Source: Melampsora larici-populina 98AG31 (Eukaryota > Basidiomycota > Pucciniomycetes > Pucciniales > Melampsoraceae). From it: a stretch of 64,000 nt of DNA. Shown here piece by piece: positions 22,884 to 33,868 of the stretch; position 1 is the stretch's first letter; every line of letters begins with the position of its first letter. The notes under the pieces were generated by a model. That model worked only from the letters and a program-made list of their open reading frames with translations. It ran no database searches and was not told the DNA's origin. The stretch is taken from positions 401,983 to 465,982 of the forward strand of contig NW_006768793.1 in the NCBI RefSeq assembly GCF_000204055.1, written 5' to 3'. The translations under genes were made by a program, and so were the position numbers.

Positions 22884-23199
22884 ATGTGAGTATCAATACG
22901 GCGTGAAATTGTGTTAGATGGCGAGATAATGTGTAGAATGAATTGTGGGTGCAGATGTTAAAACTTCACAACCTCCAGGAAAAACGTTGACAGTGTGTCA
23001 AATGAGGAAGTGGGACCATATGCGCCAATCCTCCAGACCACAGCAACCCAATTAGTCAGTTGAATTCATCGCATGTTGAGTAGACCCTTGATCCCTTTCT
23101 GCTCCATGGTCTCGTGTTCCACACGTCATGTCAATGCAACACGGGGTTTCTCCCTTATGAGAGTATTCAGCGACCATAGTATCCCTTTGTTCACGGTAC

Positions 23200-23788
23200 A
23201 TATCCCATCAACACCGCCTGCAATGGGACCCTGGGCCTAAGCGAGTACGATTACAATCTCACACCACGTACAAATGCTCTTGGTGTAACAACAGCACCTT
23301 ACATTCAATTTGTTGGTAGGGCTTCTTCGCCCTTCGCCAAGCCCCTCCCTATCAATATGTACTGATGAGTTCCTACGTCACTTTGTAGCGAAACGTATCA
23401 GTGAGTTCGTACGTCACGTTGTAGCAAAACTATTTAATAACCCCAAAAACACAGTTGCCGAAGTTGTAGACACTCAGTTGTGGCTCTTGAAGCAGTGCCC
23501 TCCGATGCAACATACTATTGATGGCACACAGTGTCTCTCACCATTGCGCAAAGTTCAAGCTCTTTAGTTTCAAGAAATCCACATAATCGATTAATTGCAC
23601 CGCCACCTACAATGAAGTTGACGTGCATTGTAGAAACACTGACTCCTTCCACTCCTGCAACGACCACGCATATGCATGCCGGGAACACAAATCCAGCTGC
23701 TATATTTGCCTTACTCACAATCATGGAAATGCATCGTCCTGTTGTGATGAAAAAGCGCTTTGCTAATAAAAAACAAGTAGACGCCTAA
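23200..23788 (+). pseudogene. Degenerate family member G5
   Basis: The plus strand reads LGLSEYDYNLTPRTNALG and APYIQFVGRASS at about 23225-23330, matching in register the middle of G2 (SYEVDTG...ATYRRLVGRATL). Two stops (TGATGAG) follow. A further open stretch (23531-23788) ends in a basic tail (MKKRFANKKQ), comparable to the basic end of G4. I could not assemble a continuous spliced frame, so it is called as a remnant. Confidence 0.45.
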
Positions 23789-23928
23789 TCCCCCCCCAAC
23801 CAACATGTGTCATACGCCATACACTGATTAACCACCTAACAACCAAAATCGTATGGATACAACGTCAGTGTTTCCCAATGTCAATATAGTTAAATCCGGA
23901 ACTTACCAGATGAAGATCCTGCACAATC

Positions 23929-25226
23929 TCAGTCAAGAATTTCTTTGAACACAATATTTTGTGTTGTCTTCGAAGCCTCTGCCTTTGACATACAAACCCC
24001 AATTTTGTCCATCGTTGTACACCGCGATAGTGCTACGTACAATTGCCCATGTGAAAAGACAGGACTCGGTAGGAATACTAACACATCATCAAGACTTTGG
24101 CCCTGCGATTTGTTTACCGTCATGCAGAACGCTGAGGCAATCGGATACTGAAATCGATAGAATGGTAAGGGACAATTGCTGTTGCCAGGATGGTGCAAGT
24201 TGATCCGCGGTATGGTAATGTCATTTCCTCTTCGCGGTCCATTGATAATTTTGCACGTCAATACATACTCCCCGACGTGGCTAATCAACAAACGTGTGCC
24301 ATTGCACAAACCTTGCTTCAAGTTCAAGTTTCGCAACAATATCACAGGCATCCCCCTCTTCAATTTCAGGTCGTGAACGGGAAAGTTGGGAACATTCAAG
24401 GTGTTAAGTACTTCCGGTGCCAATGGTTCACAGGTCGTGGAGGGGTCGTTTTCGTCAATCGATTTTGAATTGAACAATTCACCGTCAATTACCCCCAAAA
24501 TATCGTCATTAATTGCTGCTACCGTCCTGTTCAGCGGAGTGATAATCATGCGAGCTTCATAATATGCCGCCAAGGTGGACCACGCATTCTTTTGCACTAT
24601 TTTATCAGCCTTTTTGTACATATTCTTGGCCGCAGTAGTGTCAAATACCAGTCGTGACGGAATGCAATGAGATTTCAAATCCCCCAAATCGACACTTGCC
24701 TCCGTTTCTGTTTGCAAATCCCCAGATCCCAGAGCTAAGAGCCATTCAGCGTATTTTAGATTGCGCGCTCTCACCGCCCTTGAATGACGTCCACCCAGTA
24801 ACCGAACATTGGTCACTAAACGGTACTGAGATACTAACGGCCACAGATAAGATCGCTTGAACGAAGCTGCTGCTTGCTGAGAGATCGATCCGTGGGGCAC
24901 CACCGGCAACGTCTGGCGGAAGTCGCCCGAAAAAAGCATTCTAACACCGCCAAAAGGTAAGTCCACATTTCGCAACTCGCGCAAGGAGCGGTCCACACAA
25001 TGGATGTCCTTCTTATTTTGCATTGATATCTCGTCCCATATGATTACTTCACAGCTACTGAGCATTCTTCCAACTTTATCATTTGTTGAAAACGTACACA
25101 TCGATTCATCATCAGGATTTAATGGAATTTTGAGTCCAGTGTGAGCAGTGGTTCCCTGGTAGAGTAGCAAAGCAGCGATGCCCGATGAAGCCACCGCTAC
25201 TGCTTCATGACCAAGAGCATTGCAAT
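23929..25226 (-). pseudogene. Helitron transposase, C-terminal PIF1-type helicase part
   Basis: The uninterrupted frame (25252-23929) encodes the helicase half of a RepHel protein. Visible SF1B helicase motifs are VASSGIAALLL (Ia region), VIIWDEISM (Walker B), LFSGDFRQTLPVVP (motif III), RLLISHVGEY, and the C-terminal SFR-type block ASAFCMTVNKSQGQSLDDV with LYVALSRCT (motifs V/VI). Walker A (GxxGxGKT) is absent because the sequence upstream is cut at 25226 by a TIR element. The role, unwinding for rolling-circle transposition, is family knowledge. Confidence 0.92.
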
Positions 25227-26803
25227 CAAGCCTGGCTCGCAGCGCTGCGCAGCGCTGAAAACACTTAAATTAGCAGCGTAACTTTATTTGAGGGGAGGCA
25301 AGATGGGTAACTTTAGCGTAAGCGGGGGCAGGATTTTCTGCGGATTTAGTAGCTGAAAGCGCAGTTGTCCTCCGCACCGTTTCGCAGCGTTTCAGGCAAA
25401 AAAAACATTTTTTCCTTTTCACCATCACTTTGAGAAAAAAGAAAAAATGGTCGCGCACAAGTGGTTTGAAGTATAAATATTGTAATGAACTAGCATGACA
25501 TTAAGTCGCCTTGAATAGAAAGATAACAAGTGTACTACATGATTTAGGTTCAAATTCAGCTGCAAGTATTTTACAAGAAGTTCAATTAAGAAAGCAGTTG
25601 GGTTAAAAAGGTTGTAGAGATGTTATCGATCCACTTGAATAGTTCAGATGAATACAAGATTGAACACTTAATCAAATTCGAGATGATTCAATAGCTGGTA
25701 TCGATGATCATAAAGATTAAGATTGTTACTGTTCATCAACTTAAAAACAAGGTGATTGAAAAAGTGAAGATCAACACCTCTGCTTCTTGGAAAGCTCCTG
25801 ATGTGAATCGTTGTGCCATTGAAACTATCACTTTATTGGCTGATGAGGTCATTGCTGATGCATAGATCAAAATCACAGTTTCGATTTTTCGCTTGTCTAA
25901 TACAGCATTAAACTTGAATAGAATAAAAAACAAGAAATCAAAAGGAATTCATGCAGATTTAGTTAATGGGTTTGTTATTGGAAGGTGCATCTTGAAGGGG
26001 GTTTTCTGAGGTGTTGTGAACGATTTACTTACTTTCTCATGATTTTAATTCCCAATGTTGTTTCATCTGTATAAAATAGATAGATCCTTTCATCTGTATC
26101 AGGTGGTTGTGCAACAAAAGTTAAAACTGTTCGACTGTTAAAGTCGAATCATCCATTTGTTTTGGTGAAGAGAAACGTCGATCAGAGATCAGTTTGAGTT
26201 AAAGAAACTTTTTTTTGTGGTCTTCATTTTGTGAGGGGGAGAGGGTTATTACTCTACTATTCCACTTGATTTTTTCCGCATTCTGATCTTCAGTCACTTC
26301 ATATCCCTTTAGTTTGTTTAATTTGGAAAATCAAGAGATGGAATCAGTTCAAGTGAGGTTTTCAATCAATTCTTTTTTTGAGAAAGTAAAGAAACTGACT
26401 GTATCTCTAAGTGTTTGATTTTACGATCAACTCAATGATCATGAGACTTCTCTATCTTAAATCAACATCATTCAATGGTTGAAGCTGTCGGTTTGTTGCA
26501 CGGTAGAATGAAGTGAGAGAGAAAAGGGGGTTGACCGTTGTAGTCTAGAAGGGTGTCGGATTGAGTAGATTGATCACGATTATGTGATTTGATTTATTTG
26601 TGGCTGGCAAATAGCGTGTGGTTGAAGATAGTTGGCTGACCCGGCTCCAGTAGCTGGGAGCGTAGTTAAAAAAAGCTCAACCCCAAATCCGAAGCGAAAG
26701 ACGCTGCGCACGTGACTTTGACTATCCAGGTAGTTAAGCGGCAGCGCCTGGCGCAGCGCTTCGCCGCGCTGCGCGTTCTTTGTTACGCTGCGAGCCAGGC
26801 TTG
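25227..26803. mobile_element. Non-autonomous TIR element with 18-bp perfect TIRs and subterminal GCAGCG repeats
   Basis: CAAGCCTGGCTCGCAGCG (25227-25244) recurs as a perfect reverse complement at 26786-26803. Both ends are dense in GCAGCG/CGCTGC words (25238-25390 and 26695-26800), as in hAT or Mutator subterminal regions. The element sits between the Rep and helicase halves of the Helitron protein. Flanking bases do not form a target duplication and several hundred codons of the host ORF are missing, so a deletion accompanied or followed insertion. Inside, 25765-25868 (plus) reads ASWKAPDVNRCAIETITLLA, protein-like, perhaps a captured exon that I cannot name. Confidence 0.75.
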
Positions 26804-28874
26804 TTAGACTCCTCCCATTTACAAACGTTTCAATCTCATTCTCTGCGACCATTGATAAGGAGGCACCGTCGTGGCCTTTTGTGATATATTTGTACAAATA
26901 TTTCAAAGCATGAAAGCTGACCGCCACCTCAACGTTAATATGACATCTATATTTCAGCAACAAATAAGCATTGTACGGGGCGACATCGCGGTTCGTATAG
27001 GTATGTCCATCTTTCACAACCGTTACACCATTATTTCTGCGCTGATATGTCGGATATGAATCATCTGTCATAGTCGTGGCCTCCGCATATTCCTTCGGGA
27101 AATCGAATCGGCAGTGATTGTCTCGCCAGCAAGGCGACCCCTTTTCGCAGGGGCCGTGTAACATAAACTTCGTGACCAGCTTGTACAGTAAGGGCTCTTT
27201 CTCCTTGTCGGGCATCTCAGCTCTGACTATGAGGTCGACCGCATCAGGTGTTCGTGGTGTGCTTTCCCTTGTTAAGATTGGAATGAAATGACAATGGGGG
27301 CAACCACGATTTTGGAACTCAATTGTGGAAATGTGTGAGACACAATCACCGAATCTGCCCTTCTTCGTGATATCATCAATCAGTTCTTCCAGTTTCAAAT
27401 CAAACACTCTAGTCATTAAATCCGGCCGATCCATGGCTGTTTGGCCGTAACGTAAATTCTCCTGGATTTCGGGCCAATGATCACTCGCCGTCATAGTGAT
27501 AAAAAAGCTGGGTTGGCCGAAGTGTCGGACCAATGCCATCACATCGTGATATAATTGCACCGTGGCTCGTGGGCCTCCAATGTGTGAAGCTGGTAGCACA
27601 ACACGCTGTCCAATGGCAAAATCATTACGACCCAACGCTTCCACCGCGCCAGAATAGAGTTCTGCCCGTATGTCTTCTTGGTGAGTGCGAAACCAATTGA
27701 GACGACTGTGCTCTACGCAGGCGTATAAGTCCGTACAAAATTCCTGAAACAGGAACTTCGACGCGACGATATTCGAAAATTCATTCTTCCTGTCGAATAG
27801 CAAGTAAGCAAACCATGCAAGCGACGACACCGTAGCACCTTCACCTATTGACAACAACCCATCAGCTCTCTAATGGCTCAAAACACGCGAAAGAAAACTT
27901 CGTACCGTCTTCGGTTGGAACTCGGTAATGCTCATCCCAGCCCTGCTGGCCGTAAGGGAATAGTATTGGGTATCGCAAAGGTAGATACCCCGTGTGCAAA
28001 TCTGAAAGCCTGTGCCATTTGTCATCCGTTGAATACAAAATAATATCCCTATCCCCCTTCCCAATTTCCACAGAGTCATCAACGATCATGGCGACCTCAG
28101 TGGCGGATGGTCGGGCGTAAGTTCTAATGTCGTGACCGGCTGCTTGTTCGGGTGTTGGCTGAATTGATTTCAACTGAATTGCAATTGTTTTGTGTTCCTT
28201 CATGATATTGTAGGCTGATCTGAACAGCTTCGCATACGGATTGTGTTCATAAAAAAAATGCATAAGCTGTTTCATTATGACCGGATCAATCTTGACGCCA
28301 GACACTTTGACACGATGACGGGCCTCATCTTCGATCTCGGGGGCCATTACGTATATTTGTGCGAATGAAGGCTCGCCCTCAGCCGGTGGCAAAATCAAAC
28401 CAAGTCTGTGAACCAATTGACCTTGTATCTTGAAACAATGACCAATAACTGACTCATCCATTGACGTTCCTAATGAAGTGAAGCTCAGCGCATTGTTATA
28501 CGCTCTAATGTGGGCTCGGAACTTCCAAGCTTCTGTTATGAAATTGTCAGCAGCTGCATCCTTTGTGTCATTGAGTCGAGCTTAACTTACTGACATGGTC
28601 CTTAGTTAGAAGATCGTACAGTAGTTGTGGAACGGGGGGGGAAATCAAAGTAATGTCGCGGGAGGGCGACTTGCCCACCTCTGCAACACATCGAGTAATG
28701 TGCCGGATTGTCGACCCCTCTAGCTCTGACTTTCTCTTTGCGCCAATGCAAGGCTCCACAGTGTTCACAATGGTCGTCCAAACCGCCAATCCGATGCGGT
28801 ATTTCGCTTTTGAATCTTCTTAACAACCTTTTTTCTTTATTTTCACTTCGATCTCTGACGGCGACTTTAGGCAT
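26804..28874 (-). pseudogene. Helitron transposase, N-terminal zinc-finger and Rep part
   Basis: The start MPKVAVRDRSENK (28874) leads into a zinc finger (CEHCGALHW...YSMCCRGGQV). A run of eight C (28634-28641 on the plus strand as G) appears to shift the frame before PPVPQLLYDLLTKDHVS. A 58-bp intron (28590-28533) joins WKFRAHIRAYNNALSFTSLG, and a 61-bp intron (27905-27845) lies further down. The Rep domain shows FFITMTASDHWPEI, the HUH motif in GCPHCHFIPIL and the two-Tyr motif ALKYLYKYITKG. The frame is then cut at 26804 by the TIR element. Minus-strand orientation puts the Helitron 5' end at higher coordinates. Confidence 0.9.
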
Positions 28875-30649
28875 GTGGGGCCTCAGGTGAAGGAATTGGT
28901 TTGGATATCTATAAACAAATGTGAAGCAATATCTATGAAATTAGGCGCTACGTTGACCTACAGCGGTGCTTAAATCACCTCCACGATTGCAACGCAAGAG
29001 CTTGCGCACAGTGAGAACACCATCGTGTACATCGATTGCGTCAACTGTTCCACTAAGACTCTAAGACTCCATGTCGCTGCATTCGATGATTGGTTTGAGC
29101 TTTGAAGAATGTGTGGTGACACAGATGTTGCCGTTCATGGCTTACGTCGTGCTAAGTAGAAAGTTCGTGTTCACATCATCGGCGCTTCCCATCACCATAT
29201 TTGTACTTCGTACGTTCTTGGACGTCAGCGTGAAACGTCTCCTACAGATGGGCCATGCAGCAATATCCGATTCGTCACATGCTGAATGTTTCACATGCCC
29301 CATCGAGCAAGGTCTCGTTATCGATTTGATGAGAACACCTCCTATACCAACACGGTAGGTCATCCACAATTGGGTAATACGTTTGACCCGAAAAAAGGAC
29401 CAAAGTTGGGGAGTTCCACACCCAACAAAGCGGACCGATGACTTGTAGTGCCGTCACCACCCCCTTCCAATCCGTGCTGAGACTCGTAGTTGATTGAACT
29501 TGTCTCATTGGCACGTATTGGGTATCAGAACGCTTGCCGACTAAAAGATGAAAGATATGGTCACCTCGTAAAGGTCCCAGTTAAGAGCACGTCTCGGCTT
29601 CCCAACCGGGATACGTGGTCAAGTGATACTCGTCGGTGCTACAATTCAATACCCGCACCCCTTAGCACCAATGATGTCAATGAGACGATGCGGTTCTGGA
29701 AAACCGTGTTCTCAACGTCATCAAAAAGGAGAGTCGACCGCTCAGTCGGATACTTTGTTTTCGAATACTTTGTTTTCGAAGGCCTCTCCCATTGTGGAAA
29801 ACAAACACCCAGTTTAGTGACAGTAAGTGGCCATCATCACCTAAAGACATCAACTTCGCACCGCATGTGTTTGCAGGTAGCCTTGTGAGAGTCATCGAGG
29901 CCATCGGAAACATGCCTCACGAAGCGTCGGCAATCTACATGGTGATGCAGCAATGCGCTCCCCTGGACGCAGTCATGGATGCCAAGCAGTTACAAAGTAG
30001 CATGTATTAGCCATCTCCTCATGAACCATTCCACATTATATTCCCCCAAATACCTCATCGCACTGCAAACCTGATCCCCCGCCACATTTAGCGGATGTTA
30101 CACAAAAGACCTCAGTGATATGCGCTGCATAACTAATCCATTTAACACAGTCCCAACGCCAGCTCACCACCACATTGACGATTCAGTGTTAAATTCGGTG
30201 GCGCAGAAAGGATAAGGAACGCAGTGTGCGTTCAATGCATTCACTGCCCTCTTCGGCACGTGAGGCATGGCGTAGAGAGAGAACAAAGCACGCGCGCGCA
30301 TTTGCCGCAAGATATATTTCCATCTCAAGTGAACCAACGAATGAGCAGAAACACATGAAGGTGGTATCATGCGACAATGACAGAGAGCAGCGCTACACAT
30401 CCTACATCGAAAGAGGTGAGAGTAGGCAGAAATAATGGCGATCTACAAAAGCCTATCCACAAACATGAGGACCAACGGAATTAATAAGGATCGACAAAAG
30501 CCTATGTGGTTGGTATCAGATATTGTGATAAGGATTAGAGATCAAGTGGATTAGATGGAGTGAATCAAGCCACAATTTGTTTATGGTGAACGACGGGAGT
30601 CAGGCAACGTCGTGTCCTTGCACGCGGCCGATGAACAAATGTGGTTGCT
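28875..30649. other. Presumed Helitron 5' flank; no gene assembled
   Basis: Several 70-130 aa frames exist on both strands, but none joins into a spliced product or shows a motif that I know. A minus-strand stretch at 29275-29514 (VITALQ/VVTALQVIGPLCWVW region) has some resemblance to the G family, too weak to call. No clear 5'-TC Helitron end was found. Confidence 0.3.
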
Positions 30650-31816
30650 TTACAACTCGCAGCGCGGACGCTTGTTGGAGGGCGTCGCAAGCTTAGCACT
30701 GTCACTTGCTAACGGCGCGGAGGAACTCGGGACTGATCCACTTTGATCCAAGGTGTCGTTCTCGGCCTCATGATGCGGCTCGCCATCGTAAGGATCAGGG
30801 CGGGATTCTTCTTTATTGACCACTTTCGCCGCCTTGCTGCGCCTGCGAGGAAGAGTCGTTAACTCAACCACTACATAGAGTTAACGGCACCACACCAATG
30901 TAAGACTTACACAGACAGTGGAATTCGACCCCCGGTTGGTCTTCCCATTGCCTTCGTAGGAGTCAATGGGCCTTCAGTCAAGTGCCCCAAAGTCACACTG
31001 ATTGCGTTAACCTTGAAGCCGAAGCACATCAGTGGATTTCCCAGCATGTAGAGACATGCAGCACTCACTTCGGACTCCCACATATGTTTCTCAGTGTTGT
31101 AATCCTTGATGACCCTGGTAAATTGAGCCTCACGGCCAATGACACATAGACTTTGGGCACGCTCCATGTTGCGAACAGGCGGGATATAGTGCTTTGTGCA
31201 CCAACTAATAGACATTCGGGTCTAAGAACAAAGCATTATCAGAGGGGCCGTAAGTCGCAGAGAAGAACACAAACAAAACTAACGAAGGGATCATAATCAG
31301 TATGCTTGATTGTAGCCACGACGGTTGGTTTGCCCTTGTAAGCAGGATCCTTGATGATATCTTTTCCGACAATTATACCTAAGGCAATGATCTGGACTTT
31401 GTCCATCATCTCAGACGTGACATTGATACCAAGTTGCTCAACTACCCCAAAGTTGATGCGGTTAGCGTTCTCGAAGTGTAAATGATCGGGATTCTTGTCA
31501 TTTGTGCCAATCATCTTGCAGGTCATCCCATACAAAGATCCAGGGGTCAAGGAATCCGCTTGAGAACCGTATGACGTTAGATACAGCGGGTTGGCAAACT
31601 CGTCGCCTTCATTCATTCCGGACGGCAGAATTGCGGCGTGGTGGGAGAGGAAGCCTTTGTTGGCAGGTTTCGGTGCGGGGCCCTACGAAGAAACCGTCAG
31701 CAAAGACCGGCGAGTCAAGTTGATGTGCAACGCAGTCTACTCACTTCTTCCCCGGCTTCACCGCAGTAAATAACCCGGCACGGATGCGAGAGTTGTTGAC
31801 TTTCAGTACGGGACAT
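30650..31816 (-). CDS. Family member G4: unknown protein, possibly OB-fold / ssDNA-binding-like, basic C terminus
   Basis: Four exons (31816-31745, 31682-31284, 31221-30911, 30842-30650) splice in frame to 324 aa with GT...AG introns of 62, 62 and 68 bp. The product starts MSRTESQQLSHPC, then PANKGFLSHHAAILPSGM (the GF-x(2)-H module shared with G2 and G1), LTPGSLYGMTCKMIGTND, VVATIKHTDYDPFTRMSI (parallel to VATHDYYHPITRRSFSF of G2), LCVIGREAQF and LMCFGFKVNAISVTLGHL. The acidic/Ser-rich tail ends in a basic motif (SNKRPRCEL), possibly a nuclear signal. It is the longest and best-preserved member. Position just upstream of the Helitron ORF, same strand, suggests an accessory gene of the element, which is inference. 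Confidence 0.7.
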
Positions 31817-32774
31817 GGTTCAGTTGAGCAGTTAATAAAGGTTAGAAAGTATGGGGATCGAGACCTATAAAGCTGAATTTTCAGCCGGAGGTAGATCGCA
31901 AGAGAATCTCGATGAAACGTGAACAATGAGAACACAACAATGCAGAGGAGCAATGTGGACGAAAACTGAGCAGTAAAGCAAGGTTGGCAATGAGTCGAGC
32001 AGAGGTGGATGAAGAACTTACACTCTTGGGGCATCACTTCTTATAGTGATTGGTGCATCGCATTTCGAGCGTCTCTCGATTTTGCAGGCTGAAATGTGAC
32101 GGATTGTGTGATCATGAATTTTTATGGTGTGCGTTGGTCATCAAATTGCAAACTGTCAGGATAAACGCATACAGTGACCTATTTTGACGATGCCAAGTAG
32201 TTTCACCTGAGGAATGTATATCGATTGGGAACACGGTACTGCGCATTCCAGGCCAAATCAGATGCATACAGTGGCGGAGGAGTAGGATGACATGACCACT
32301 GGTTTGATGTCGAGCAATTCGAATCCTCATGCACACCATGGTACATTTGTAGAAGATGCGGCATGGTGAGAAGACGGTAATGATGGCAGATAAGTGCAGA
32401 TGGATACTGACGTTTCACGGAGAGGGCCCAATTGACAATAACCTCATGGCAAAGTCTGAGAGGACAGGATCGAAATGGAACAGGTCTTCCAAAGTCACAG
32501 CGATTGCAAGGACGGTAGTAGCGGAAGAGTGTATGAAAACGTGATGACGGCAAGAGGAATGAATGACGGCGAAAGGACGATGAAAAAGAAACAGTGGCGT
32601 GTCACAGGGGTAAGCAAGAGTTTCACAGTGTGACAAAACAGCGACATTCCTTCTTGAAAAAAAAAAGAAACGGTGGCGTGTCACAGGGGTAAGCGAGAGT
32701 TTCACAGTGTGACAAAACAACGACATTCCTTCTGAAGATTTCGTATTGTAAAAACATGACTTTCTTTTCTATGT
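31817..32774. other. Region upstream of G4, up to the junction with Tc1-like element I
   Basis: Contains the presumed G4 promoter and a two-copy tandem repeat (32588-32735). No gene recognised. The boundary at 32774/32775 is defined by homology of the right side to the accessory gene of the Tc1-like element. Confidence 0.4.
32588..32735. repeat. Two-copy direct repeat, period 79 bp
   Basis: The segment beginning GAAACAGTGGCGTGTCACAG at 32588 is repeated from 32667 (GAAACGGTGGCGTGTCACAG) with a handful of substitutions. The copies are separated by a short A-run. It lies next to the junction of the 13.3-kb block with element I. Confidence 0.85.
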
Positions 32775-33584
32775 TTGATAGTGACATTCAACGGTAAATT
32801 TTCAGATGCAGTCAATTCAGCGGTTGCTGAACCACTAGGCTGATTATTGACAACGGCTTGTCAAGTATTCCATGAGCTGATGTGACTATCAACTTTCTCT
32901 TTCCTACGTTCAGAAGCAACATCAAGATCTGGATTCGCCATCTGAACAAGAAGACCAGCGGAGCTTGGTTGAGTGTTATGGTCAGATAGGTTTTTGAATT
33001 GATTCCATTCAATGATTTCGCGGAGATTGTACTTTGGATTGCGGAAGAAGGACTTTGGTGTAAGACTGACACCAAGCCAAGAAACTGACTGGGGATGAGA
33101 TATGTTGCTGAGATAGGTACCAAGATTGGTTTGTACTTTTTTGAGAGATTCCACCATCAAATCTATGACCACTTGAGGAGATGAATGATTCAAGTCGAAC
33201 TTCATGTAGTGCTTGGGTCAAGTATCGTTCTTTTCAGTTTTTTCACACTTCCATACCGGCTTTTCGATGACTCTTCTAGATGAAGCTCTTTGAGTCAATG
33301 TACGGTTCCTATCTTTTGGACCCCAAAAATATGCCTCATGAAACACTTGAAGAGTCACCATCTTGACTTGTGACTCGGTGGAATGTTGATTGGGCATGAA
33401 TCAAAGCTCCGGAGGTGGTGAAGGGGCAGTAAGACGTCCCAATCCAAATTGAAGGAGGCCGCATGTAGGGTGGTAGGTCGCACTAGCTCCACATTGTTGA
33501 GGGTTGGCCAGAGCACTGCTGAAGCTTCCAGTGCTGCAAACAGGTTCCTCTCAAGGGTAGAACATGGGATCACAATGATCAGAC
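32775..33584 (-). mobile_element. Tc1/mariner-like element I, proximal part (accessory gene, N-terminal portion)
   Basis: The reverse complement matches element II in pieces: 36423-36750, then 38373-38485, then 45088-45462. This copy is therefore uninterrupted where element II has its two insertions, and it supplies their empty sites. It encodes the stretch VFHEAYFWGPKDRNRTLTQR through FDLNHSSPQVVIDLMVES to LDVASERRKEKVDSHIS. The homology ends at 32775, within 8 bp (in element II coordinates) of where the distal half at 19503 resumes. Confidence 0.85.
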
Positions 33585-33689
33585 CAAGGGGGGATACAAA
33601 TATTGGAAAACATTCAGGATTGTACATATTTGTGAAGGCCAGACATATGTACAATCCTGAATTTTTTCCAATCTTTGTATCCCCCCTTG
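33585..33689. repeat. Inverted repeat / hairpin, 45-bp arms with 15-bp loop
   Basis: Arms 33585-33629 and 33645-33689 are reverse complements at 43 of 45 positions (arms begin CAAGGGGGGATACAAA). The right arm is the normal sequence of the secreted-protein gene in unit P; the left arm is an inverted duplicate of it. The hairpin lies exactly at the junction with Tc1-like element I. Confidence 0.92.
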
Positions 33690-33868
33690 TTCTCAAGGGT
33701 TAGTTCCAGTTCTCCATCTGCAGTTTCCCCATATGTGAAGAGCAGACCCTTCTTTTCAATATTAGGTTCTAGGTAAAATATACCATCTTTGCCAATGATA
33801 CCTTTCAGAAGGACACAAATTGTCACAAAGATGATGGTCAAAACCTTGGGTGAAGTTAAAACATTCAT
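33645..33868 (-). pseudogene. Small secreted protein, unit P copy, truncated at 3' end
   Basis: The same N terminus as the intact copy in unit Q (MNVLTSPKVLTIIFVTICVL signal peptide, then KDGIFYLEPNIEKKG) continues to KKFRIVHM, after which the frame runs into the inverted duplication and Tc1-like sequence. The missing C terminus is found at 17818-17870, 16 kb away, on the far side of element I and its cargo. Differences from the Q copy are few (for instance T for N in YGETADG). Confidence 0.8.

Noticed and set aside
29071..30010. A sixth G-family gene upstream of the Helitron
   Set aside because: Only isolated short resemblances; no splice-consistent frame with the GF-H module or the VG...G strand pair.
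19504..32774. Treating the whole 13.3-kb block as one intact Helitron
   Set aside because: The low-coordinate side cuts through G1 coding sequence and shows no hairpin or CTRR end, and a few target bases are missing; the boundaries are not clean Helitron termini.
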